From Prevotellaceae bacterium UBA2738 (GTDB lineage: Bacteria > Bacteroidota > Bacteroidia > Bacteroidales > Bacteroidaceae): a DNA stretch of 64,000 nt. The notes under the pieces are model-generated. The model made no database searches. It worked only from the letters and a program-made list of their open reading frames with translations, and was not told the DNA's origin. Both the position numbers and the translations under genes were made by a program. The first letter of the stretch is position 1. The number at the start of each line of letters is the position of its first letter. The stretch is from NCBI GenBank assembly GCA_002353585.1, contig DEJW01000036.1:1-64000 (forward strand), in the 5' to 3' direction. This document shows, piece by piece, positions 37,601 through 44,896 of this stretch.

Positions 37601-37817
37601 AGTTGTAGTTGGGCGAGGGATTGATGGTGTAGCCCAGCACCTTCACAAACAGTTCGCGAAGGAACCCTTCCTGAAACTGCTCCTCCTTAATCTTATGGAT
37701 GTTAGCTTGAATATCTACGTTGAGAAAATAACTCTGGTATTGCTGCCAGGGGGTCAAAATCTGCTCTTCATTGAGCATGTTGAGATACTTCTTAACGATA
37801 TTTTTCTGTAATAGCAT
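34695..37817 (-). CDS. Single-chain Type IIG restriction-modification enzyme (Eco57I-like)
   Basis: A 1040-residue fusion. The N-terminal nuclease part has KKADGAI (Asp87) and IGVIELKD (Glu101, Lys103), a D...ExK core. A long helical linker leads to an N6-adenine methylase with motif I DPACGSGAFLNAAL near residue 442 and motif IV GNPPYVNA near residue 567. The C-terminal part (DIDRYQTNRIRF, YLLAIINARYFQYLLESIRG, YIRNIPIPLVS) is a TaqI/Eco57I-type target-recognition domain, followed by coiled coil. One protein both methylates and cuts, with specificity fixed by its C-terminal domain. It is flanked by repeat-rich gaps and is less biased toward GC in the recognition domain, which suits horizontal transfer. 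Confidence 0.9.
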   Translation of the reverse strand: MLLQKNIVKKYLNMLNEEQILTPWQQYQSYFLNVDIQANIHKIKEEQFQEGFLRELFVKVLGYTINPSPNYNLTTELKNEVGSKKADGAILLNDMVIGVIELKDHKTPDLASIETQAFGYKSKHRDTRLVIISNFEKLRLYIDNAVEYREWDIFHMTLDDFRELYLCLAWEQVVHGIAIQMKSESVSNEDQITKALYRDYSEFKRALFADILAQNPAPEGNDEKQWQLLLFKKTQKLLDRLLFIFFAEDAGLLPPNMIMQIIDEWKQLKELDMYVPLYERIKKHFGYLNTGHTTSKYEIFAYNGGLFKPDEMLDSLTISDDILAEHTRKLSAYDFESDVDVNILGHIFENSLSEIEEVTQQINNGEAPQTSKRKQDGVFYTPQYITKYIVENTVGRLCAEKKQELGINEEEYNSDQRRQLKTKQRLLQQLEQYREWLLQLTILDPACGSGAFLNAALQFLMAEHKQLDEMNAKITGSALVFQDVEHSILEHNLYGVDINEESVGIAQLALWLRTAKKHRKLNTLNQNIKCGNSLISDPAIAGDKAFDWQKEFPQVFEKGGFDVVIGNPPYVNAITQLSSSDMTSQRQAIIDSKRYKTLYQKWDLYIPFIELGIRHLCKEGGLCSMIVPYPLNTQLYAQKSREMLLEEFSLYEVSDLKGIIVFDDAVVTSTIFFVQKIHSQQPITISKIENGTLKPIFQKDFKSLLQDEKSYVWNLDNTTKKTIRHEGMNVLGDFCYISVGMVLNADEKTAKGEFVKEDLISLIKDEIHCREYIEAKDIDRYQTNRIRFLEYNTERCPNKLRRPTFPELYCVPKILTNKIGTMKATLDEKSLLCDQTNRICILWKDLNGVENNSIDGSVKRYSTLSRKEMEHLSNNVSLKYLLAIINARYFQYLLESIRGDGNIDINPEYIRNIPIPLVSTDAQQPFIALADTMLTLHEQLQEKRSRFLNRLSEDYDGLKKTTALQQFDTMDFKGLKAELKKQKISIPLKEQDEWEDFFNQRVAECQQLTAQIKATDEEIDNKVFDLYGLTDEERQIVMNS

Positions 37818-37837
37818 AGACGATTAAATTTACACTG

Positions 37838-37869
37838 CAAAGATAGGGAGTTTTTATGATAATACCAAA
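37838..37869 (-). promoter_or_regulatory. Promoter of the Type IIG gene
   Basis: TATCTTTG (37838-37845) and TTTG (37866-37869) on the minus strand, 20 bases apart, 21 bases upstream of the start codon. Confidence 0.8.
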
Positions 37870-38052
37870 TAAATCAAAGAAAAAGTAGGAAAGTAGAAAA
37901 GTAGGAAAGCAGACATTAAGGTATTCTAAGGAAGATAAATAATAGTAGTAATAATAATAAATTAAAAAAAAATTATACTATAAAAGTCTCTCTTCCGCAC
38001 TCGGAAAATGCTTCATGTCCACTTTCCGCATTTCCTACTTTCCGCATTTCAA
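37870..38052. other. AT-rich repeat gap
   Basis: No gene is seen. It holds AGTAGGAAAGTAGAA-type units (37886-37912), an AATAATAGTAGTAATAATAA run, and two copies of ACTTTCCGCATTTC near 38020 and 38037. Confidence 0.5.
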
Positions 38053-38190
38053 TTTTCTTGCGAAAAAAACAAGCGCGACAACACTGGCAAGGTCATTTCC
38101 AAGTCTTTCGCATGGGGCCTGACAGGCGAGAAATACGCCATCGAGGGTCAGATTATCGTTCCTAAGAAGAAGGAGCAGCCTAAACCCTGA
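38053..38190 (+). pseudogene. Possible C-terminal gene fragment
   Basis: From about 38053 the base composition jumps and one frame reads CEKNKRDNTGKVISKSFAWG and then LTGEKYAIEGQIIVPKKKEQ before TGA at 38188-38190. The upstream AT-rich part of the same frame does not look like protein. It could be the tail of a lost gene, but the family was not recognised. A CCCCTCTTCAG/CTGGAGAGGGG hairpin follows at 38218-38249 and may be its old terminator. Confidence 0.35.
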
Positions 38191-38258
38191 ATGAAGATAC
38201 ATTATCTTCACCACAATCCCCTCTTCAGCCGCTTGACTGGAGAGGGGAGTTATTATGA

Positions 38259-38317
38259 TGTAAAAGCATAGCTTTTATCGCCTTAAACCATAGCTTTTAT
38301 AAGGTTAAAGCATAGCA
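38259..38317. repeat. AAAAGCATAGCTTTTAT quasi-palindrome cluster
   Basis: Three related units (TAAAAGCATAGCTTTTAT, TTAAACCATAGCTTTTATAA, TTAAAGCATAGC) lie in tandem just past the 3' end of the minus-strand gene. They are of the same kind as the units at 33909-33971. Confidence 0.7.
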
Positions 38318-38334
38318 AGATATGATATATTAGT

Positions 38335-39009
38335 TTACTGGTTTTTAAGGTAGTAATCAAGGTAGGCTGGAAAACCAGCATCACTGCCACCTGAATCATA
38401 ATAGCGGGCATGCAGGAAAGCCTTTAATGGAAGGTAGATAGCACCATAGGGGGCTTTATACAGCTGGTCGGGGAAAGCAGCGATAAAATTAAGATCATAC
38501 TCGTCCTCGAGGCGTCGGTCTTTTTGATAGTAATTATTAGCGAATTCCCACTCCAATTCCCAGAAATGAGCCTTTGCAGTTCCCCAGGGGTAAGGATTTA
38601 CCTTGCCGCCACGATAATAACGGCAGATTTCCATCATACCCTCCCAGGCGGTCTTCGGTTTTGGCTTAGGCTTGCGCCTGAGATTAGTGCACTTGCCGTA
38701 ATCACAAACCCATGAATTATAATCTGGTGGCATACACTCAGCATATGCCATAAATCCAAGTTGTATTTTGCTCCATTTAGGGTCTTTCCAAGCACCCTGA
38801 AACTGAGGGTCTTTAAACATATTGCTCCCTAGTCTCTCCCACATTTTTCTGGATTTATTTTGAAATGCTCCAAAATAGTATTCAGCCTCAAAACACCAGA
38901 ATCGCCAGTATAAATGATACTCCTTATCCGTGCACACGAACTTTTCCCGTTCTGGGCATTTCTTCTCACCTTTATAATAGAGGCAATACTTAAGTATATC
39001 GTTCTTCAT
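38335..39009 (-). CDS. Unknown aromatic-rich protein with internal duplication
   Basis: A 224-residue protein rich in Trp, Tyr and Lys, with no signal peptide or membrane helix. It seems built of two repeats. ILKYCLYYKGEKKCP...EYHLYWRFWCFEAEYYFG near residue 5 matches MMEICRYYRGGKVNP...KAHFWELEWEFANNYYQ near residue 125, sharing a C-x-YY-x-G-x-K-x-x-P core and a W/E/YY helix. The family was not recognised. It starts 5 bases after the ADP-ribosylglycohydrolase stop, so the two are probably co-expressed and may act together. Confidence 0.7.
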   Translation of the reverse strand: MKNDILKYCLYYKGEKKCPEREKFVCTDKEYHLYWRFWCFEAEYYFGAFQNKSRKMWERLGSNMFKDPQFQGAWKDPKWSKIQLGFMAYAECMPPDYNSWVCDYGKCTNLRRKPKPKPKTAWEGMMEICRYYRGGKVNPYPWGTAKAHFWELEWEFANNYYQKDRRLEDEYDLNFIAAFPDQLYKAPYGAIYLPLKAFLHARYYDSGGSDAGFPAYLDYYLKNQ

Positions 39010-39014
39010 TTTTT

Positions 39015-39815
39015 TTACTTCCTCCCTTCTACAAAGGTGTCGAACTGGTCGCTGAGGTCAAGCATCCAGTCGGAGAGTTTGGTCTTGGCATGTTGGATGA
39101 GGTCTTCAGGCATTTCCTTGTAATAGGCGTAAGCCATAGGACCTGCGATGGCAGCAAGGGTGTCAGCATCGCCTCCGAGGGAGATGGCGAGTTTGAGGCA
39201 GTCGGCATAATCTTTGCTTTCGAGGAAACAGATGATGGCGACTGGAACGGTGAGCTGACAGGTCTCGGAGAAGTCATAGTCAGGTTTGATGTCAGCATAG
39301 GTGCGCGAATACCATGATGGGTAATATTGTTTGAGCACATTCTCCTTGATGTAGTCTTTATCCTTACCATGCATGCAATGGAAGGTGACAAGGGCTGCTG
39401 CTACGGCACCCTTGATGCCCTCTGGATGGTTGTGGGTAGGCACGGCGGTTTTGGTAGCAAGGTCGATGCACTCGCTCTCTGATTGAGCCATAAAACCTGC
39501 TGAGGATACGCGCATAGCACTACCATTGCCGTAGGAGCCATAGGCTGGTTTGACTTCCCTGCCTGTGAGCCAACGCATGAAACCGCCTCCGTAGCCACGA
39601 TACGGTTCTTCACGGCATCGGTGCCAGAGGTTCTGGGCTACATCGAGACCGTTCATTAGGGCTTCGGCACAGGCGAAGGTGCAGACGGTATCGTCGGTAT
39701 AGTCGTTCTTGGGATGGAGCAGATTGACTGCATCATAATTCTTGGTACGATAATGAAATTCGTAAGGCTTGCCACTGATGTCGCCGATAGCCTCGCTTAG
39801 TAATAGGTTCTTCAT
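39015..39815 (-). CDS. ADP-ribosylglycohydrolase family protein (ARH/DraG-like)
   Basis: A 266-residue protein with the metal-binding motifs of the family: LSEAIGDISGKPYEF at the start, NDYTDDTVCTF, GSYGNGSAMRVS, PTHNHPEGIKGA and SLGGDADTLAAIAGPMAY near the end. Relatives use two Mg ions to remove ADP-ribose from proteins, nucleic acids or small molecules. It lies between an NrtR-like Nudix regulator upstream and a duplicated unknown protein downstream, suggesting a small ADP-ribose-linked operon. Catalytic residues look intact; the substrate is unknown. Confidence 0.9.
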   Translation of the reverse strand: MKNLLLSEAIGDISGKPYEFHYRTKNYDAVNLLHPKNDYTDDTVCTFACAEALMNGLDVAQNLWHRCREEPYRGYGGGFMRWLTGREVKPAYGSYGNGSAMRVSSAGFMAQSESECIDLATKTAVPTHNHPEGIKGAVAAALVTFHCMHGKDKDYIKENVLKQYYPSWYSRTYADIKPDYDFSETCQLTVPVAIICFLESKDYADCLKLAISLGGDADTLAAIAGPMAYAYYKEMPEDLIQHAKTKLSDWMLDLSDQFDTFVEGRK

Positions 39816-39852
39816 TTTAGTTCAATGGTTTTTAGGTTCAAAAGTTTAAGGG

Positions 39853-40545
39853 TTAGAATTCGAGTCGGAAGCCTTTTTCTTTCATCTCGTTATAGCTGTC
39901 GGCATTGAAGCTATAGAGGAATGCCTCTTTCTTGTTGGGCAGAGGGATGGTTTCGTCGGTCTGGTTGAGGATGCCGAGTTTAAGCATCTTGTTGTAGAAG
40001 TTGCGACGGTCGAACTTTACGCTGAGGATTGCCTCGTAGAGATGCTGCAGCTGGGTCATGGTGAACTTAGGGGGCAGGAGTTCGAAACCGATGGGCTCGA
40101 AGTGTATCTGACGACGAAGTTCTGTGGTTGCCATGCGCAGGATGAGGTCGTGGTCGAAGGCAAGTGAGGGCACTTTGTCAAGGGGAAACCACTGTGCCTT
40201 GGCTGCATCGTCGCCTGCCTTGACGTCGCTAAGGCGCACCAGGGCATAATAGGCTATGCTGATGACGCGTTCGCGAGGGTCGCGGTCAGGAGCTGAGAAG
40301 GTGTGAAACTGTCTGATGTAGGCGGTCTTGAGTCCTGTCTCTTCAAAGAGTTCGCGACGGGCTCCGTCTTCGGCTGCCTCGTCTATATTGAGAAAGCCGC
40401 CTGGGAATGCCCACCTGCCTTTGTAGGGTTCTATACCGCGCTCTATGAGCAGGATGTTAAGACGGGTGCCATCGAAACCGAAGATGACGCAGTCGGTGGT
40501 GACACTGGGATGTGGGTACTTGTAATGATAGTTTAGGGTTTCCAT
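39853..40545 (-). CDS. NrtR-like Nudix domain transcriptional regulator
   Basis: A 230-residue protein with an N-terminal Nudix domain whose box is intact (GGFLNIDEAAEDGARRELFE followed by ETGL, fitting Gx5Ex7REUxEExGU). It has a C-terminal winged-helix region (FTMTQLQHLYEAILSVKFDR, RNFYNKMLKLGIL). This is the NrtR architecture, in which the Nudix part senses ADP-ribose or related nucleotides and the winged helix binds DNA. An intact box means hydrolysis cannot be excluded. It heads the unit with the ADP-ribosylglycohydrolase, which it may regulate. Its promoter lies in the short divergent gap with the SprT-like gene. Confidence 0.85.
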   Translation of the reverse strand: METLNYHYKYPHPSVTTDCVIFGFDGTRLNILLIERGIEPYKGRWAFPGGFLNIDEAAEDGARRELFEETGLKTAYIRQFHTFSAPDRDPRERVISIAYYALVRLSDVKAGDDAAKAQWFPLDKVPSLAFDHDLILRMATTELRRQIHFEPIGFELLPPKFTMTQLQHLYEAILSVKFDRRNFYNKMLKLGILNQTDETIPLPNKKEAFLYSFNADSYNEMKEKGFRLEF

Positions 40546-40571
40546 ATCTTTATTGCGTTAAATTTACGCAG

Positions 40572-40603
40572 CAAAGGTACGGATTATTTTCGAAACAAAC
40601 AAA
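40572..40603 (-). promoter_or_regulatory. Promoter of the NrtR-like operon
   Basis: TACCTTTG (40572-40579) and TTTG (40600-40603), 20 bases apart on the minus strand, 27 bases upstream of the ATG. Confidence 0.85.
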
Positions 40604-40617
40604 TTTTGCAACAAAAA

Positions 40618-40648
40618 TTGCCTACATCAGCAAAAAAAACTACCTTTG
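40618..40648 (+). promoter_or_regulatory. Promoter of the SprT-like gene
   Basis: TTG (40618-40620) and TACCTTTG (40641-40648), 20 bases apart on the plus strand. Its presence rules out a TTG start at 40646 and supports the ATG at 40685. Confidence 0.85.
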
Positions 40649-40684
40649 CGGGCGAAATCGGTGATAAAACTTGCCGATAGCAAG

Positions 40685-41062
40685 ATGCAGATAACCCTGA
40701 ACTTCATAACCAGCAGATTTGAGGAGTATAACCGCCTGATGTTTGGTGGGGTGCTACCTCCCCTGCCCATAAAATTAGGGAGGGCGAGAACGCGCCTGGG
40801 GTCGCTGTGCTACTCATATAAGAGGGGACTGTTCGGACTGGGCAAGAGGGAGATTTACAATCTGCACATGCGTTTTAGCACGTATTACGACCTGTCACAA
40901 GAGATGTGGGAAGACATCATAATACACGAGATGATACACTATTACCTCATCACCACGAAGCAGCAGGACAAGACTCCCCACGGACCGAACTTTCGCAGGA
41001 TGATGAAGGATATAAACCAGAAGTTTGGCAGAAACATCAGGGTGAGCGTGAAAAAAGTTTGA
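40685..41062 (+). CDS. SprT-like zinc metalloprotease-domain protein
   Basis: A 125-residue protein starting MQITLNFITSRFEEYNRLMF. The zinc motif is IIIHEMIHYYL (HExxH), and a third ligand is possibly His of KTPHGPNFRRMMKDIN. SprT/Spartan-like domains cleave DNA-protein crosslinks in eukaryotes; bacterial forms are poorly studied. The start is fixed by the upstream promoter, since a TTG further upstream lies inside the -7 box. ssrA follows 62 bases downstream with its own promoter. Confidence 0.85.
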   Translation: MQITLNFITSRFEEYNRLMFGGVLPPLPIKLGRARTRLGSLCYSYKRGLFGLGKREIYNLHMRFSTYYDLSQEMWEDIIIHEMIHYYLITTKQQDKTPHGPNFRRMMKDINQKFGRNIRVSVKKV

Positions 41063-41068
41063 TTTTTC

Positions 41069-41099
41069 TTTGGCAATACGAAGAAAATGAGTAACTTTG
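41069..41099 (+). promoter_or_regulatory. Promoter of ssrA
   Basis: TTTG (41069-41072) and TAACTTTG (41092-41099), 19 bases apart, 25 bases upstream of the mature tmRNA 5' end. Confidence 0.85.
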
Positions 41100-41124
41100 C
41101 ACCCTCACTTACGAAAAAACGCTC

Positions 41125-41517
41125 GGGGTTGACTGGATTTGACAGCGGACTGAGGTTGTATGTAAGCATGCGGAGTTAAGACTGTGCACTCCATAATCTC
41201 GTCGGTCAACAATTTAATTGGCGAAAACAACTACGCTCTCGCTGCTTAATCGAAGTATAGTAGATTAGCTTTATCCCTGCAAGGCAGGGAACGAGACATC
41301 GCTCAGAGCCCTCTCCCTGAGGCTTACTGATTAAAGCGGTGCAGAAATATCGGGGATAGCAGGGGTAGTGCCTCTATGCTCTTGTGAAATCTTATGGGGA
41401 TAAGGTTGCGGTTGGTGGCTTGGGTCTTGCCGTAGCACGAAAATGAAGTCCAAGATAAGCATGTAGAAAGCACACGGTTTCACCGTTTGGACGAGGGTTC
41501 GACTCCCTCCAGCTCCA
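41125..41517 (+). ncRNA. ssrA: Transfer-messenger RNA (tmRNA)
   Basis: The 5' end GGGGTTGACTGGATTTGACA pairs with 3' CAGCTCC to form the acceptor stem, and GGTTCGACTCCC is the T arm. CCA is not encoded and must be added. The reading frame at 41220-41249 encodes the degradation tag GENNYALAA followed by TAA, typical of Bacteroidetes. tmRNA frees stalled ribosomes and marks the unfinished protein for proteolysis. The length of about 393 bases fits a one-piece tmRNA with pseudoknots. Ends are placed to within a base or two. Confidence 0.97.
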
Positions 41518-41523
41518 CACTAT

Positions 41524-41551
41524 AAAAGGATGGCAATCGCCATCCTTTTTT
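41524..41551 (+). terminator. Intrinsic terminator of ssrA
   Basis: GGATGGC and GCCATCC form a stem with a tiny loop, preceded by A4 and followed by T6. It also reads as a terminator on the minus strand because of the flanking A run, so it probably serves the converging VanZ-like gene too. Confidence 0.9.
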
Positions 41552-41556
41552 GCTTT

Positions 41557-41913
41557 TTACTTTTTCCTCCTCATCTGCGACAGCGACCAGAAGATTACTG
41601 CTCCGACAAAAACACCGAGGGTGTTGCAGAGGGCATCAAACCAATCGCCTGAACGACAGGTGGTGAGGTAAGCCTGAGCCAGTTCCACAAGCAGTCCGTT
41701 GCCAATAGGTATCAGCAAGATGTGGGTAGATGTTTCCCTCGACCTGCTCTCATAAAGCATAGAGATGGTGAGGATGCCATACATAACGAAATGTGTCCAC
41801 TCGTCAACAAAGGAATATTTGTCAAGCGGAGTTTCTGGTATAGGTATGAGACAAACCACCCATATAGCCAAGGCTATAGCCAATGAAATGCGGTATTTGC
41901 GCAATATTTTCAT
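41557..41913 (-). CDS. VanZ-like family membrane protein
   Basis: A 118-residue protein with about four membrane helices. It has the VanZ-like pattern: IPIPETPLDKYSFVDEWTHF, MYGILTISMLY, LVELAQAYLTTCRSGDWFDA and GVFVGAVIFW. VanZ-like proteins are of uncertain role; the name comes from teicoplanin resistance. The start at 41913 is chosen because the upstream TTG at 41925 lies inside the -7 promoter box. Confidence 0.85.
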   Translation of the reverse strand: MKILRKYRISLAIALAIWVVCLIPIPETPLDKYSFVDEWTHFVMYGILTISMLYESRSRETSTHILLIPIGNGLLVELAQAYLTTCRSGDWFDALCNTLGVFVGAVIFWSLSQMRRKK

Positions 41914-41918
41914 AATTG

Positions 41919-41953
41919 TTTGCAAAATTACAAAAAAAAGAGTAACTTTGCAA
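41919..41953. promoter_or_regulatory. Interlocked divergent promoters
   Basis: Plus strand: TTTG (41919-41922) and TAACTTTG (41943-41950), spacer 20, driving the PASTA gene. Minus strand: TAATTTTG (41923-41930) and TTG (41951-41953), spacer 20, driving the VanZ-like gene. The -33 of each promoter directly abuts the -7 of the other. Confidence 0.85.
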
Positions 41954-41984
41954 GGAACTATAAATTTTATTTATAAAGCATAAA

Positions 41985-42710
41985 GTGGCACCTTCTGAAT
42001 TTTTTCAAAAACTGACAAGCCGTTATCTGTGGGCTAACCTGGCTGGTATGCTCGCCGTGATAGTGGTATTGTGCGTAGGAGCACAGTTTATGATGGGCAT
42101 ATACACCCATCATGGAGAGTCGATAGCCTTGCCTGACGTAAGGAAACATTCGTTTGAGAGTGCCGTAGAGGCGCTTGAAGACCTGGGAATGGAGGTACAG
42201 GTATCTGACACAGGATATGTTAAGACACTGCCTCCTGGCACGGTGTTGGAAATGATGCCTGCTCCTGGCACTATGGTGAAGAGTGGCAGAATAATCTACC
42301 TGACGATAAACGCTGAGAATACCCCTACCCTCACCCTGCCTGACATTATAGACAACAGCAGTCTGCGTGAGGCAAGGGCGAAACTCCTGTCCTTAGGATT
42401 CAAGGTGGGAGAACCGCAGTATGTGGCTGGCGAGAAAGACTGGGTGTATGGCATACTGGTGAATGGTCGTAACGTGAGGGCTGGCGAGCGCATATCTATC
42501 GAGGCTACACTGGTGATACAGGTGGGCAACGGTCAGCGTGACTCTGCCGACTCCGTGTATATGACTGATGCACCTATACAATACTACGAGGAAGAGATAA
42601 TAGACGGAAGCGGTGCCGTAGGCGGTGCAGGCGAGACAGAGTCGATGCAGGACGAATTTGAGGTGGTCAAAGAGAGCCTCCCTGCGCAAAACACAGGAAG
42701 TAAAAAATAA
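41985..42710 (+). CDS. Membrane-anchored PASTA domain protein
   Basis: A 241-residue protein that begins with GTG. It has one membrane helix (WANLAGMLAVIVVLCVGAQFM) and PASTA repeats outside the cytoplasm (LPDVRKHSFESAVEALEDLG, LPPGTVLEMMPAPGTMVKSG, LPDIIDNSSLREARAKLLSL and following). PASTA domains bind peptidoglycan or muropeptides. No kinase domain is attached, as in other Bacteroidetes forms beside rluD and ddl. The Ser/Asp/Glu-rich tail is poorly conserved-looking. It is first in a long plus-strand string, with its promoter at 41919-41950. Confidence 0.88.
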   Translation: MAPSEFFQKLTSRYLWANLAGMLAVIVVLCVGAQFMMGIYTHHGESIALPDVRKHSFESAVEALEDLGMEVQVSDTGYVKTLPPGTVLEMMPAPGTMVKSGRIIYLTINAENTPTLTLPDIIDNSSLREARAKLLSLGFKVGEPQYVAGEKDWVYGILVNGRNVRAGERISIEATLVIQVGNGQRDSADSVYMTDAPIQYYEEEIIDGSGAVGGAGETESMQDEFEVVKESLPAQNTGSKK

Positions 42711-42723
42711 AAAATATATTGCA

Positions 42724-43854
42724 GTGCTGAAAGACGAACTGGACATAGAGGACATTGACGACATCGAACTGGAAGAGGAAGCCTCAACAGGCGACGAAGG
42801 ACAGATGTATGAACACTTCCGCATCGTGGCTGATGCAGGACAGATGCCTCTGCGCATAGACAAATTCCTCTTTGAGCACATGCAGCACTCGTCACGCAAC
42901 CGCATACAGCAGGCTGCGGAGGCTGGATACATACACGTAAACGACAAGCCCGTAAAGAGCAACTATAAGGTGAGACCTGGCGATGTGGTGACGCTGATGC
43001 TTCACCAGCCCAAGCACGACACCACGATATACCCTGAGGACATTCCGCTCAACATAGTGTATGAAGACGAGGTGCTGATGGTGATAAACAAAGAGGCTGG
43101 AATGGTGGTGCACCCAGGAGCAGGCAATTTCAATGGCACACTGATCAATGCCATAGCATGGCACATGCTGCATGAAGACCCTGCGCTGAAAGCCAAGCGA
43201 GGGGGCGAGGAGTTTGACCCCAATTCGCCTGAGGTGGGACTGGTGCATCGCATAGACAAAGACACCAGCGGACTGCTCGTGATAGCTAAAGACCCTGAGG
43301 CAAAGACCAATCTGGGCAAGCAGTTCTTTGTGCATGACACCCATCGCTCCTACCACTGTCTGGTATGGGGACACTTCACTGAAGACGAAGGACGCATAGA
43401 GGGCAACATAACCCGTGACCCAAAGGATAGGTTGCGCATGACGGTGGCAGCACCCGACTCAGGCATAGGCAAGCCAGCCGTAACCCACTGGAGGGTGATA
43501 GAGAAATTCGGCTATGTGACCCTCGTGGAGTGCATTCTCGAGACTGGCAGAACCCACCAGATACGTGCCCACATGAAACACATTGGTCATCCACTCTTTG
43601 GCGACGAGCGCTATGGTGGCACAGAGATACTCAGAGGCGAGAAATCATCAAAATACAAGGCTTTCATACAAAACTGCTTCAAGGCTTGTCCACGTCAGGC
43701 TCTGCACGCCAAAACTCTTGGGTTCAAGCACCCCGTGACAGGCGAACAGATGGACTTCACCAGCGAATGGCCAGAGGACTTTGCCGCACTTATAGAAAAG
43801 TGGAGAGCCTACATCGGTGGTACTACGAGAGACTATCTGAACGAACAAAACTAA
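42724..43854 (+). CDS. rluD: 23S rRNA pseudouridine synthase RluD-like
   Basis: An enzyme of about 376 residues with an N-terminal S4 RNA-binding domain (LRIDKFLFEHMQHSSRNRIQ) and a catalytic domain with GLVHRIDKDTSGLLVIAKD containing the essential Asp. ILETGRTHQIRAHMKHIGHP follows. It isomerises uridines in 23S rRNA helix 69. GTG at 42724, 13 bases after the PASTA stop, is the likeliest start and gives an acidic leader (LKDELDIEDIDDIELEEE). An ATG at 42625 would overlap the PASTA gene by 86 bases, and an ATG at 42805 is also possible. Confidence 0.9.
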   Translation: MLKDELDIEDIDDIELEEEASTGDEGQMYEHFRIVADAGQMPLRIDKFLFEHMQHSSRNRIQQAAEAGYIHVNDKPVKSNYKVRPGDVVTLMLHQPKHDTTIYPEDIPLNIVYEDEVLMVINKEAGMVVHPGAGNFNGTLINAIAWHMLHEDPALKAKRGGEEFDPNSPEVGLVHRIDKDTSGLLVIAKDPEAKTNLGKQFFVHDTHRSYHCLVWGHFTEDEGRIEGNITRDPKDRLRMTVAAPDSGIGKPAVTHWRVIEKFGYVTLVECILETGRTHQIRAHMKHIGHPLFGDERYGGTEILRGEKSSKYKAFIQNCFKACPRQALHAKTLGFKHPVTGEQMDFTSEWPEDFAALIEKWRAYIGGTTRDYLNEQN

Positions 43855-43876
43855 AACATAAAACACTTCCTAATAT

Positions 43877-44866
43877 ATGAAAAAAATAGCAATCATTTGT
43901 GGTGGTGACTCATCTGAGCATGATGTATCACTGAAATCAGGAGCAGGCATCTATTCTTTCTTCAACAAGAACAAGTATGACTGCTACATCGTAGATTTGA
44001 AAAAAGGCGACTGGCACGTAAACCTTGCCGACGGCAAGCAGGCGCCAATAGACAAGAATGACTTCTCGCTCATGGAGAATGGAGAGAAAAAGCATTTCGA
44101 TTATGCCTATATCACCATACACGGCACCCCTGGCGAGAACGGACAGTTGCAAGGCTACTTCGACCTCATAGGTATGCCCTACTCCACCAGCGGTGTTTTG
44201 GTAGAGGCTCTGACATTCGATAAGTTTGTGCTCAACAACTACCTGCGCCATTTCGGAGTTAGCGTGGCTGAGAGCATTCTGGTGCGCAAAGGTGAAGAAA
44301 GCAGTATCACTGACGAAGCGATAACAAAGACAGTGGGCTACCCTTGTTTTGTAAAACCAGCTGCTGACGGCAGTAGCTTCGGAGTGAGCAAAGTGAAGGA
44401 ATATTCACAGATGAAGGCTGCCCTCGACCTCGCCTTCGGACAGAGCGATATGGTTATGATAGAGGGTATGCTGGAGGGCATGGAGATATCACAGGGCATA
44501 TACAAGACGAAGGGCAAGAGCGTAGTGTTCCCAGCTACTGAGGTGGTGAGCGAAAACGAGTTCTTCGACTTCGACGCAAAATATAACGGACAGGTGCAGG
44601 AGATAACCCCTGCCCGACTGCCTAAAGAGGTGGCTGAGCGTGTGGCAAAGATTACCTCTGCCATTTATGACATTCTGCATGCTAACGGCATCATTCGTGT
44701 GGACTACATCATCAGCAACCCACAGAGTGCTGATGCCAAGATTAACATGCTCGAGATAAACACCACTCCTGGTATGACACCCACATCGTTCATTCCACAA
44801 CAGGTAAGGGCTGCTGGTCTTGACATTGGTGAGGTGCTCGCTGATATCGTTGAGAATCAATTCTAA
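43877..44866 (+). CDS. ddl: D-alanine-D-alanine ligase
   Basis: A 329-residue ATP-grasp enzyme that makes D-Ala-D-Ala for peptidoglycan precursors. Motifs: KIAIICGGDSSEHDVSLKSG, IHGTPGENGQLQGYFDL, GYPCFVKPAADGSSFGVSKV, EITPARLPKEV, and INMLEINTTPGMTPTSFIPQ with metal ligands. It lies 22 bases after rluD and 30 bases before the acyltransferase gene. The ORF begins with ATG after a short AT-rich gap. Confidence 0.96.
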   Translation: MKKIAIICGGDSSEHDVSLKSGAGIYSFFNKNKYDCYIVDLKKGDWHVNLADGKQAPIDKNDFSLMENGEKKHFDYAYITIHGTPGENGQLQGYFDLIGMPYSTSGVLVEALTFDKFVLNNYLRHFGVSVAESILVRKGEESSITDEAITKTVGYPCFVKPAADGSSFGVSKVKEYSQMKAALDLAFGQSDMVMIEGMLEGMEISQGIYKTKGKSVVFPATEVVSENEFFDFDAKYNGQVQEITPARLPKEVAERVAKITSAIYDILHANGIIRVDYIISNPQSADAKINMLEINTTPGMTPTSFIPQQVRAAGLDIGEVLADIVENQF

Positions 44867-44896
44867 CCATTGAACTATTGAACTCTTGAACCCCTT
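44867..44896. repeat. TTGAACT-type repeat between ddl and acyltransferase
   Basis: Three units, ATTGAACT, ATTGAACTC and TTGAACCCC, fill the gap. Confidence 0.55.

Noticed and set aside
40646..40684. TTG start for the SprT-like gene
   Set aside because: It falls inside the TACCTTTG promoter box; the ATG at 40685 is downstream of the expected transcription start.
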